The position numbers and the translations under genes were made by a program. A stretch of DNA of 64,000 nt. Origin: Desertimonas sp963732335. Its GTDB lineage: Bacteria > Actinomycetota > Acidimicrobiia > Acidimicrobiales > Ilumatobacteraceae. The DNA lies in the NCBI GenBank assembly GCA_963732335.1, contig CAVSZO010000063.1, positions 1 to 64,000 on the forward strand, in the 5' to 3' direction. Below the pieces are notes generated by a model. That model saw only the letters and a program-made list of their open reading frames with translations, did no database searches and was not told the origin of the DNA. Shown piece by piece: positions 25,718 through 33,571 of this stretch. How positions within the stretch are numbered: the first letter of the stretch is position 1; every line of letters starts with the position of its first letter.

Positions 25718-26182
25718 TCACGTTGTCTCTAGCCACGCGTACCGGGTCGTGTCCTGGGCTGCGTAGTCGGGGTCGAGGTAGATGAAGCAGCGCTGGATCA
25801 GCCAGTCGCGCACCTCGAACACGTCGCACCACCGACCGGCCGCCCATTCCGGGTTGCCGGCCCGCCACGGACCATCCCGGTGCTCGCCATGGCTCGTACC
25901 TTCGCACGCAAACGTGTCAGTACCGGTGAGAACCCAGTTGAAGTGCGAGTAATCGTGAACGATCGACTTGAGCGTCCCACCGACGTCGCCGAACATCTGG
26001 CCGATCTCGTCCTTGCCGGTGGCCAACCCCCACTTCGGGAAGTACACCTGGGCGTCGTTGGCGAACAAGTCGAGGATGCTGCCCCCACTGGACGTCACAC
26101 CACCATTGTCGAACGCCTTGAGGTACTCGAGGGCAACGCTCTTGCGCTGCTCGTCGGTCATCGTCTGTGTTGATACAGCCAT
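25718..26182 (-). CDS. NTF2-like / SnoaL-fold protein
   Basis: A 154-residue cone-shaped alpha+beta protein. It begins MAVSTQTMTDEQRKSVALEY and has the family features: an N-terminal helix (EYLKAFDNGG), then LDLFANDAQVYFPKWGLATG, KDEIGQMFGDVGGTLKSIVH, and WCDVFEVRDWLIQRCFIYLD at the C-terminus. Such proteins are isomerases, cyclases, dehydratases or ring-hydroxylating dioxygenase small subunits. It is the last gene of the leftward operon with the flavoprotein and cupin-like genes, so it probably handles one of their intermediates. The start at ATG 26182 has a modest purine-rich region upstream. Confidence 0.85.
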   Translation of the reverse strand: MAVSTQTMTDEQRKSVALEYLKAFDNGGVTSSGGSILDLFANDAQVYFPKWGLATGKDEIGQMFGDVGGTLKSIVHDYSHFNWVLTGTDTFACEGTSHGEHRDGPWRAGNPEWAAGRWCDVFEVRDWLIQRCFIYLDPDYAAQDTTRYAWLETT

Positions 26183-26275
26183 GTGTGCTCCGATTCTTGA
26201 AGTTGATCACTGGTGCGAGCGACGAGGCGCGAGCCGAGGAGCGGCTTGCGAGGCCGAGGAACGTCATGACGTTTG

Positions 26276-26747
26276 CTACCTCCGATACCAGGCGGGGATT
26301 TGCGCGTCGACGTTGATCCACAATTCGCCTCCATGTGCTCGTGCATCGCCTCGAAACCCAGCTCCCGCCCGTAGCCGGAAGCCCCGTGCCACCGAACGGC
26401 GAGGCCGGGCTCACCCGCTTGCAGCCGGCGGTGCGTGGGACGTCGAGGCCGCGGGAATCGCGGATCGGATGGCCGGTGTTGCGGCTCTCCAGTGTGGCGA
26501 GCTCGTCGGCGTTGGCCTCGATGGCGTCGGCCAGGCGGAGCAGCAGGCGGCCCCGCTCGGCGGCGGCCACCGCATGCCAGGCGGGAAAGGCGTCGCGGGC
26601 AGCGTCCACCGCCCGATCGACGTCGGCAGCACGGGCCTCGGCAACCTCGGCGATCACCGAGCAGTCGTGCGGATCAATGACCTCGACCGTCGCCCCGTCG
26701 ACCCCGTCGACGAACTCGTTGCCGATGAACAGCTTGGTGGCGAGCAT
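26276..26747 (-). pseudogene. Aldehyde dehydrogenase with a large internal deletion
   Basis: The first 93 or so residues are a normal NAD-dependent aldehyde dehydrogenase start: KLFIGNEFVDGVDGATVEVI, AARDAFPAWHAVAAAERGRL and ATLESRNTGHPIRDSRGLDV. The sequence then jumps, out of frame, to the normal C-terminus: SPFGGTGLPATGG, with a second frame giving ELGFEAMHEHMEA and a third ending LWINVDAQIPAWYRR at 26276. The catalytic Cys and Glu region, about 350 residues, is gone. So the operon has lost this step, or another aldehyde dehydrogenase covers it. It lies between the 327-residue gene and the NTF2-like gene. Confidence 0.85.
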
Positions 26748-26756
26748 CAGTCGTCC

Positions 26757-27740
26757 TCAGAAATCGACGGGATATTGCGGGGCTTTGCCGGTGGCGATCA
26801 GCTCGGGGAGATCCGGCGAGGCGTTCTCCCACACCAACAGCATCGAGCGCTTCGGGCTGAAGCCGCGGTGGCGAATGTCGGCCGGCATCGCCGCCACGTC
26901 TCCGGCACGCATGATCACTTTGGCGCGCTGCGCCCCGGTATCGCGATCGTCGACACTCCAGCGGATCTCGTCGGAGAGCTGCACGAACCACTCGACGCGG
27001 TCGTTGCCGTGGATGATCGGGAGGATGTACTCCTCCGTCGTCGGGCAGAACAGGCTGTCCTTGCACACGCTGGTGACGCTCGGGTTCCACGTCACGTCCG
27101 AGCGCGACAGATAGGCGTACAAGCTGAACCCGGCGACTTCGTCCTCGAACCCCGGGTTGGCGTGCACTTCGGGCTCGTCCTGGGACACGTCGGCAAACAT
27201 CCGGTTGACCGGATGGGTTGCATCGGTGCGGATCGCCTCGTCGCCCGCAACGCCGACCATTCGTCTTGCCGATACCCGGCGCCGCGTCACCGCCGCCGTG
27301 TTGTTGCCGTTCTTGAGCCCCCACGGTCCCTCGGTCTCCTCCGGGCTGGCGAACGGATCGAACGTGGTGTTCGTCCAGTCGTCGAGCATCGCCCGGAACG
27401 TCCCGCGGATATCCGGAGTCGGGAAGTTCTCGGTGTGGTCGAGCTCGGCCTTGCGGTAGCTGTCGTTGTAGCGACCAGCGAACAAATCAACCGTGCCGTA
27501 GTGGTTGACCGTGCCGATCACCTCGTCGAAGTTGACGGTGCCGTAAAAGAAATCCCAGGCGCAATCGCGCTGAAGAGCGCGCAAGAAGCCGTCGATGCTC
27601 AGCACATGGCTGCCCGTCGGCCAAGAGATGTGAGCGAAATACTCGTCGCGCCGAAACATGAAACCGCCGAGGGTGAACTGGCGGTAACCGAACACATCCG
27701 GCTCGGACGCCTGCACCGTCGGTTCGACCAGATCAGTCAT
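26757..27740 (-). CDS. Cupin-fold protein of 327 residues in the catabolic-type operon
   Basis: Probably a metal-dependent cupin enzyme. It has an N-terminal region (VFGYRQFTLGGFMFRRDEYF, WPTGSHVLSIDGFLRALQRD) and a C-terminal cupin-like barrel: EEYILPIIHGNDRVEWFVQL, AKVIMRAGDVAAMPADIRHR and GFSPKRSMLLVWEN. The G-D-x-x-x-x-P-x-x-x-x-H piece (GDVAAMPADIRH) is the usual second cupin motif. I do not recognise the exact family. It starts 22 bases after the cupin-like gene upstream and ends nine bases before the aldehyde dehydrogenase remnant. The tight spacing places it in a pathway that starts with the flavoprotein. Confidence 0.7.
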   Translation of the reverse strand: MTDLVEPTVQASEPDVFGYRQFTLGGFMFRRDEYFAHISWPTGSHVLSIDGFLRALQRDCAWDFFYGTVNFDEVIGTVNHYGTVDLFAGRYNDSYRKAELDHTENFPTPDIRGTFRAMLDDWTNTTFDPFASPEETEGPWGLKNGNNTAAVTRRRVSARRMVGVAGDEAIRTDATHPVNRMFADVSQDEPEVHANPGFEDEVAGFSLYAYLSRSDVTWNPSVTSVCKDSLFCPTTEEYILPIIHGNDRVEWFVQLSDEIRWSVDDRDTGAQRAKVIMRAGDVAAMPADIRHRGFSPKRSMLLVWENASPDLPELIATGKAPQYPVDF

Positions 27741-27762
27741 TGCATCAACCTTTCAGGACCTT

Positions 27763-28255
27763 TCAGGACAGGCAGATCTCCGCCCAGCGCTCGATCGTGT
27801 CGTCGCCGACGCAGGTCTGCTGAAGGAGCACGGACGGGTTACGCGGCCTCGAAGCGATAGGCCGATCCGCCCGGCAGCAACGCCATATGGCCGCGACGGA
27901 TACGCACGTAGCCCATCTCCTCGCCGACCGGCTCGCCGTCGACGGCGATCGATCCCTCCTTGCCGGCGGGCGCAAGCGGCGTAGCGAGCTTGACGAGGCG
28001 CACGGTGACGTCGCCGTCCATGCACAGCACCGCCTCATCGTGGCCACAAGTACGCCACCCCGACGAGCCCTCGGCGCGGATTGCCTCGAGGACATACTGC
28101 TGGTTCTTGCCGACGGCGACCTTCTCGTACGGCGCCGACATCCCAGCGACCTCGAACACGTTGGAGAAGGCATAGTGCTTAGGGTCATCGTCAATGATCT
28201 CCACCGTCCCCTTGCGATAGTCCTCCAGCGAACCGAAGATCGTCCTGTACTCCAC
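27763..28255 (-). CDS. Small cupin-like protein, frameshift near its end
   Basis: MEYRTIFGSLEDYRKGTVEI, DDDPKHYAFSNVFEVAG and EKVAVGKNQQYVLEAIRAEG are followed by a barrel part with HDEAVLCMDGDVTVRLVKLA and IRRGHMALLPGGSAYRFEA. In the frame that starts at 28255 translation stops at 27839 after RFEAA. One base later the next frame continues RNPSVLLQQTCVGDDTIERW and AEICLS to 27763, which looks like the natural end. So either the last 25 residues are lost or there is a sequence error. The H-D-E-x-x-x-x-x-x-G motif suggests a metal-binding cupin. It lies 30 bases after the flavoprotein gene. Specific function unknown. Confidence 0.75.
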
Positions 28256-28285
28256 CGTGCACCCCGTTCGTTCCGAGCGACAACT

Positions 28286-30001
28286 CTACTTCGCAACAAA
28301 CTGATGTTCGGCTTGCGAACCACCGTGTGCCGCGAGCACGTCCACGGCCGCTTGTTCCGCGTGGGCGGCGTTGGCGGCACGGTAGGCCATCGCGAGGATC
28401 GGCCCGAGTGTTGCGCCGCCGGCCCAGTACGCCTGCGCACTCGGTGAGGCAACGCAGTTGCCCACTCCATAAAGACCGGGAATCGGTTCGTTCATGTCAT
28501 CCAGTACCTTCCCGTCACCGTTGGTCTTGGGGCCTCCCTTGGTGTCGAGCGTGCCGCCAGTCACGAGCGCGGCGTAGTACGGTCCACTGTCGCTGATCGG
28601 CCACATCGTTGGGTTCGCACGCCCTGCTTCCTCTCTGACATCTCCGTTGAAGACAAGCGAAATGACCCGTTCGCCCCGGGCGAAGTCCTCGTCTTTCCCG
28701 TTCGAAGCGAAGCCGTTGAATCGCGTGATCGATGACTCGAGATTGGCGAGGAAGTCGTCAGCAAGGGTCAGACCACCCGTCACATCGGCATACTGCCGGA
28801 GGCGGGCGGCGATGCTCTCGACCAGCTGAGCCAAGGTTTCGCCCTTGATGACATGACTGTCGTTGCCGCCCGACGGGACGATCAGCCGTCCGTACTCGTC
28901 GCTCGCCGAGTTCAGCTGGCTGCGCTCGTCCCAGATCTGGATGAGCACGAGGTTCGGATACTCCGCCTTCTCCCCGTCCCACGAGAAGAAGACCTGGGCG
29001 AGTTCGTTGTAGGGAAGCTTCTCGTTGCACACGCGCCGGCCGTGCTTGTTCACGAAGATCATCGAGTCGCCGGCGATGGAGAACATTCCGATGAGTTCAG
29101 GATCCGAACGGACCGCCTTCTCGAGCGGAACCGGACACATCCAGGCGTACTGCATATTTCGCAGTTGAGCCCCAACCGGAGAAGCGATTCGGATGAAGTC
29201 TCCCTCATTGGAGTTCGCAGCGCACCCCCCGTACACAGGCACCGAGAGGAAGTTGGCGCGCAGCTCACGATCGTGGGTGAATCCGCCGGTGGCGAAGATC
29301 ACCGCTTTACGTACGCCAAATCGATGCGTTTGACCATCGAGCGTTGACGCCTCAACCCCGACGACGCGGCCTTCAGCGACGACGAGTCGCTGCACCCTGT
29401 GACCGATGCGAATGATCACGCCGTCGCGCTCGGCGGCCGCGCTCATCGTCCTCACCGCAACCTCACCGCCGTCGGACATCGACTCACGTGCCTCAGAGGG
29501 CACAAGGACTCGACCCGTCGGCGCGTTGTCCTCCTCGAGCTCCGCCCAGTAGTCAGGCACCTCGGCACAATGGCGGTAGACCAATGCGCCTCGTTCGTTC
29601 AGCGTCTCGGTTGCCTCGGACGCGGATGCATAGATCCCACGGCAGAGCTCGAACTCCCATTCGGACATGCCGAAGGTGGGATGGTCCGGGTCATACAACT
29701 GCGGCCGAGACAACCGTGCCATGTATCGCAGGCACCCGGACTCATCGTCTTGAGTTCCTCGCTCGCGCATTGGTTCGTTGTTCGGCACCCAGTACCAAAA
29801 CGCCGCCTTGCGGGCAGTGCCGCCCAGTTCGGCTGCCTTCTCGAGCAGAACGACTTCGTTACCCAGCCAACGACTGAACAGGGCGGCGGGCAGTCCGCCA
29901 CCGCCGCCACCGACGACCACGATGTCGGCGACGACATCGCCGTCAGACGCTCCTGTGGTCGGCGTCGCCGAGGATCGCGATGCAAAGGCGAGTTCGCTCA
30001 T
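28286..30001 (-). CDS. FAD-dependent dehydrogenase (fumarate reductase/ketosteroid dehydrogenase type)
   Basis: Flavoprotein of 571 residues. FAD binds at ADIVVVGGGGGGLPAALFSR (about residues 26-45) with the ribose-binding Glu in VVLLEKA, and KAAFWYWVPNN follows. The second half has ATGGFTHDRELRANFL (about 245) and the family closing block GGTLDTKGGPKTNGDGKVLD and PIPGLYGVGNCVASPSAQAY, in which a Tyr near the end may act in catalysis. This is the class that adds or removes a double bond next to a carbonyl (3-ketosteroid-1-dehydrogenase and relatives). The ATG at 30001 has GGAAGGA upstream. First gene of the leftward operon, divergent from the Fis-type regulator, with two operator-like palindromes in between. 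Confidence 0.9.
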   Translation of the reverse strand: MSELAFASRSSATPTTGASDGDVVADIVVVGGGGGGLPAALFSRWLGNEVVLLEKAAELGGTARKAAFWYWVPNNEPMRERGTQDDESGCLRYMARLSRPQLYDPDHPTFGMSEWEFELCRGIYASASEATETLNERGALVYRHCAEVPDYWAELEEDNAPTGRVLVPSEARESMSDGGEVAVRTMSAAAERDGVIIRIGHRVQRLVVAEGRVVGVEASTLDGQTHRFGVRKAVIFATGGFTHDRELRANFLSVPVYGGCAANSNEGDFIRIASPVGAQLRNMQYAWMCPVPLEKAVRSDPELIGMFSIAGDSMIFVNKHGRRVCNEKLPYNELAQVFFSWDGEKAEYPNLVLIQIWDERSQLNSASDEYGRLIVPSGGNDSHVIKGETLAQLVESIAARLRQYADVTGGLTLADDFLANLESSITRFNGFASNGKDEDFARGERVISLVFNGDVREEAGRANPTMWPISDSGPYYAALVTGGTLDTKGGPKTNGDGKVLDDMNEPIPGLYGVGNCVASPSAQAYWAGGATLGPILAMAYRAANAAHAEQAAVDVLAAHGGSQAEHQFVAK

Positions 30002-30096
30002 GTCTTTCCTTCCCTGTTCGTGCGATCGCGTGCCCATCACGCCCGAGTCGACTTCGGCGGCACGAAAAGATCCTGGACCCTGTCCAAAGCGGTGCT

Positions 30097-30113
30097 TGTC
30101 CGACTCTGAGACA
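30097..30113. promoter_or_regulatory. Operator-like palindrome 1
   Basis: TGTCCGACTCTGAGACA: half-site TGTCCGA, a 3-base spacer, then TGAGACA, which matches the inverted half TCGGACA at five of seven positions. It lies 96 bases before the flavoprotein start. Its centre is 49 bp from the centre of the next site. Confidence 0.55.
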
Positions 30114-30145
30114 TCGCTGTTCGATCGTGCGGCACACAGAACGTG

Positions 30146-30162
30146 TGTCCGAGATTCGAACA
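30146..30162. promoter_or_regulatory. Operator-like palindrome 2
   Basis: TGTCCGAGATTCGAACA: TGTCCGA-N3-TCGAACA, one mismatch from a perfect inverted repeat. It lies 73 bases before the TTG start of the regulator gene, in the shared promoter region. Confidence 0.6.
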
Positions 30163-30234
30163 CCGAGCACACGACGGTGTTCGCCTACAGTTTGAGGACG
30201 CACGGGGCGGCCCGACACACCCGGGGGAGGGTTC

Positions 30235-32049
30235 TTGGCGTCTGGACTCGAGGATGTCGCCAACGCGATCGCGTTCGCTCGAGAGCAGTTCCTCCAGGGG
30301 GAGCAGCCATCGGGCCCGATTCGCCGCGAGATCTTCACGTCGTGGCGCCGTTCTGCCTTGAGTGGCGCCGACCCCGACATCGCAACGTTCCCGTACTCGT
30401 CCGAACTCGACTTGGGTGGACGGTTGACGAAGGCCGCCTACCCGGTGCTCGATCGCCTCGCCGAGCGTCTCGAATCGACCGGGACCGCGGTCCTCCTCGC
30501 GGATAGGGATGCTCGAATCCTCAACCGGTGGGCCGCGGATCCAGAGCTGCTGCGGATGATGGACCGATCGGACTCGGCGCCCGGATTCTCGTTGATCGAG
30601 GACGTCTGCGGGACGAATGGTCTGGGGTCGGTTGTCGAGGAACGCCGGCCGATGTACGTCTGCGGCGCTGAGCATTTCGCCGAACGATTCATCGACTACG
30701 CGTGCTACGGCGCGCCGATCATCAACCCGCTGACGGGCCGACTCGAGGGCGCCGTAACGCTGGTCTGCAACCGCGTTGACGCCAGTCCACTGATGATGCC
30801 GTTTGTGCAGGAGATGTCGGGCGCAATCGAGGACCGGCTGCGGGCGTTCGCAACGCTGCGCGAGCAGGCGCTGCTCGACGCGTTCACAAAGGCCGCTCAC
30901 GGCACACGCCGACCGGTCATCGCGGTCAACGACAAGACGATCATCACCAATCCACTTGCGTCACGACTCCTCGAGGGTGTCGAGCACGCCACCCTGTGGG
31001 AATACGCAGCTGCGGCGATCTCGACGCGCCAACCCTCCCGGGGTGCCATTCGAACGCCGACAGGGATCGAGATACACGCCACGTTCCGTCCCTTGCTTGA
31101 CGGCGGCGAAGTAGTTGGCGCCATTGGTGAGCTTGGCACAACTCCGATCTCGTCGGCGTCCGCCGACGCGGCGCCCGTGCCGGAGCGGAGCGGTGTGAGT
31201 CGGCTTCGCGAGCTTGTCGGCGGATCCAGCCGAGCGTGGCTGCACAGCCTGGAACTGATAGATCGCGCTGCACGAACTTGGGAACCAATACTGCTGGTTG
31301 GCGAGTCCGGCACGGGCAAGTTGCACCTCGCCCGTGCTGTGCACGAGCTCACCGGTGACGGAGGAGAGGCCAACGTCTTCGACGCTGCCTTGGCATCGCT
31401 TGACGGCGCCGGAGTGTGGCTTCGGCGTGTGCACAGCAGCCTCGGGTCCTCGTCCACGCTGATTCTGCGACATCTCGAAGTGCTCGATCGACGTACCTCG
31501 CTCGCCCTCGCCAGCCTTCTCGAAGAGATCGACCGTCCTGGTCAAGCGCGGACGCATGTGATCGGCCTCTCCACGACGGTGGATCCCCGGCCCTATTCCT
31601 GGCCTTCCACCCACTCCGACCGCATGGCTGTGCATCGAATCGCCCTGCCTCCACTTCGGGAACGCTCCGGGGACATTCCCGATCTCGTGCGGCGAATCGC
31701 CGGCCGACTCGGCGTGCCGAGGCTCATTGTGTCCAGTGACGCGTTACAGGCGCTGATGCGGTCGCCGTGGCCGGGAAATGTTCGGCAACTCGCCGCCGTC
31801 GTTCGCAGTGCCATCGCCGGTCGCTCTTGCGGCACCATCGCCTTGGCCGACCTACCGATCGACGTCATCGAGGGCAAGGCCTCGACATTCACGACGTTCG
31901 AGAAGGCCGAGTATCAGGCCATCGTGCAAGCCCTCAAGTTCGCTGACGGCAACAAGAAGGTCGCCGCTGCCGAACTCGGCATCGCGCGGTCGACGCTGTA
32001 CCGCAAGCTGCGCTGTTACCGTATTGACCTCGACCGAGCAACGTTTTGA
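30235..32049 (+). CDS. Fis-type activator with GAF-like and degenerate AAA domains
   Basis: Regulator of 604 residues in the AcoR-like layout. The N-terminal sensor part (residues 1-200) has IRREIFTSWRRSALSGADPD, FSLIEDVCGTNGLGSVVEER and CYGAPIINPLTGRLEGAVTL, a GAF-type ligand pocket. The central ATPase-like domain has Walker A (GESGTGK, about 363) and the late R-finger-type block LPPLRERSGDIPDLVRRIAG, but no GAFTGA loop; that region reads VFDAALASLDGAGVWLRRV. The C-terminus is a Fis helix-turn-helix, KKVAAAELGIARSTLYRKLR. Without GAFTGA it should not work through sigma-54, which fits actinobacteria. The TTG start is favoured by GGGGGAGGG just upstream. Probable controller of the flanking operons. 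Confidence 0.88.
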   Translation: MASGLEDVANAIAFAREQFLQGEQPSGPIRREIFTSWRRSALSGADPDIATFPYSSELDLGGRLTKAAYPVLDRLAERLESTGTAVLLADRDARILNRWAADPELLRMMDRSDSAPGFSLIEDVCGTNGLGSVVEERRPMYVCGAEHFAERFIDYACYGAPIINPLTGRLEGAVTLVCNRVDASPLMMPFVQEMSGAIEDRLRAFATLREQALLDAFTKAAHGTRRPVIAVNDKTIITNPLASRLLEGVEHATLWEYAAAAISTRQPSRGAIRTPTGIEIHATFRPLLDGGEVVGAIGELGTTPISSASADAAPVPERSGVSRLRELVGGSSRAWLHSLELIDRAARTWEPILLVGESGTGKLHLARAVHELTGDGGEANVFDAALASLDGAGVWLRRVHSSLGSSSTLILRHLEVLDRRTSLALASLLEEIDRPGQARTHVIGLSTTVDPRPYSWPSTHSDRMAVHRIALPPLRERSGDIPDLVRRIAGRLGVPRLIVSSDALQALMRSPWPGNVRQLAAVVRSAIAGRSCGTIALADLPIDVIEGKASTFTTFEKAEYQAIVQALKFADGNKKVAAAELGIARSTLYRKLRCYRIDLDRATF

Positions 32050-32097
32050 GCGCAGGTCCAGGTTGCGATTCAGCCTGTCGAACAGCGCGACACGTCA

Positions 32098-32114
32098 TGT
32101 CCGAGAGTCGGACA
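32098..32114. promoter_or_regulatory. Operator-like palindrome 3, perfect
   Basis: TGTCCGAGAGTCGGACA, a perfect 7-3-7 inverted repeat of the same half-site as the two sites between the flavoprotein and regulator genes. It lies 49 bases after the regulator stop and about 138 bases before the importer's substrate-binding gene. Confidence 0.7.
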
Positions 32115-32251
32115 CGAGCGACCGCCAAGGCAACCTCACGATAGACGTGCGGGGGAGACTCGCGCCTTGACAACGGCGAGACGACCCCTCGGGCGAACGG
32201 TGTCAACCGCACACACGGCGAGTCCGTGGCGTGCCCAAATCAAGAGGGGGA

Positions 32252-33484
32252 ATGATGAGGCACCCACATCGAGGTATCGGTAGACGTCTGACGTTGCCGT
32301 CCATGATCGTTGCACTCGGATTGGTCATGCCGGCAACCGCCATGGTCGCCGACGCGTCTGACGACTCCGGCGGCGAGTCGGGTGAAAGCCTCGACGCCGA
32401 TCCGGCCCTGCTCGCCAAGGCGCTCGGTTCTGAAACCACTGAGGGGGTGCCGGAGCCCGTGCTGGCAGCGATCGCACGGGCCGGCACCCCGGTCGATGAC
32501 GCAATGCTTGAGGTGGCGCTCGAGTGCTGGAGCAACAAGTCGTGCGAAACGGGCACCGGCGGCGAGGTCACCGTGGCCCTCGCAGATGGATTCGGCGAGA
32601 ATGTGTGGCGCGAGGTCACCTACATGGAGTTCGTCCTCCAAGCGCTGACCTATCCCGAGATCGGCCAAATCATCTACACCAGCGCGCAAGGTGACACGCA
32701 GAAGGCGATCTCGGACTTCCGCTCACTGATCTCTCAAGGCGTCGACATCATCGTAACGTTCCCTGACGCCGGCGAGGCCCTTCTCCCCACGGCGAGGGAG
32801 GCCACTGCGCAAGGCATTCAGGTGGTTCCCTACATCGCGTCGCTGGGTGGGGAGCCAGGGACCGACTATCTGACCTTCGTCGCCGAAGACCTGTGCCAAC
32901 TCGGCGTCAACTTCGCTGACGTTCTCAACACTGAGGTTGGCTCAGGAAAGGTGGCGTTCCTCGGAGGCACACCGGGCAATCCGCTCTCGGAGGCATGGCA
33001 GAGCTGTGAAGAGCCCGAGCTGGGACCCGAGGTGGAGCTCGTCGGTACCGCCGACACCAGCTGGACCCAGGAAGGAACTTTGCAGGCGGTGTCGGGTCTC
33101 CTGGCCGAGCATCCCGATCTCGCAGGTATCAGTTACGAGTACGCCGACGGCTTCCTTGGGGGCATCCGCGCGTACGAGGCCGCCGGTGTGCCTCTCGACC
33201 TCGTGCTCACCTTGCGGACCGACGAAGTGGGACTGTTCTGCGAATGGGCCGACATCGCCAATCCCGATTTCCGGATCTTCTTCTCGTCGGGTGGCGGCTT
33301 TGACTCAAGGATTGCCCTCACTGCGGGAATGATGGCCCTGAGCGGCGAGTCCGTTCCACCCAACATCGTCGTCCCGGCACAGATGCGCGAGGTCACCGAG
33401 AGCGACTGCAACCCTGCGATTCCCGGCGCCGCGCCGGCATCGACACTCGTGCCCGAGAACGTCCTGCAGGCGATGTACGGCTGA
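32252..33484 (+). CDS. ABC importer substrate-binding protein (sugar type)
   Basis: Exported binding protein of about 410 residues, delivering its ligand to the permeases downstream. The signal region is RRLTLPSMIVALGLVMPATAMVADA, with no lipobox Cys. A mature head of about 65 residues (DADPALLAKALGSETTEGVP ... ALECWSNKSCETG) precedes the type I periplasmic-binding fold: VTVALADGFGENVWREVTYM, DFRSLISQGVDIIVTFPDAG and GKVAFLGGTPGNPLSEAWQS. This head with its Cys pair is extra compared with the classic ribose-binding protein. The start is at the double ATG at 32252/32255 after GAGGGGG. The ligand is unknown; the coupled flavoprotein operon suggests something other than a simple sugar. Confidence 0.88.
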   Translation: MMRHPHRGIGRRLTLPSMIVALGLVMPATAMVADASDDSGGESGESLDADPALLAKALGSETTEGVPEPVLAAIARAGTPVDDAMLEVALECWSNKSCETGTGGEVTVALADGFGENVWREVTYMEFVLQALTYPEIGQIIYTSAQGDTQKAISDFRSLISQGVDIIVTFPDAGEALLPTAREATAQGIQVVPYIASLGGEPGTDYLTFVAEDLCQLGVNFADVLNTEVGSGKVAFLGGTPGNPLSEAWQSCEEPELGPEVELVGTADTSWTQEGTLQAVSGLLAEHPDLAGISYEYADGFLGGIRAYEAAGVPLDLVLTLRTDEVGLFCEWADIANPDFRIFFSSGGGFDSRIALTAGMMALSGESVPPNIVVPAQMREVTESDCNPAIPGAAPASTLVPENVLQAMYG

Positions 33485-33571
33485 TCTGCGCCGCAACACC
33501 CAGCGTCGGTCTCCACCCCGGCTCTCCGAGGCGGAGACCGGCGCGGCGGCACCGAACAAGAAGGGGGCATC

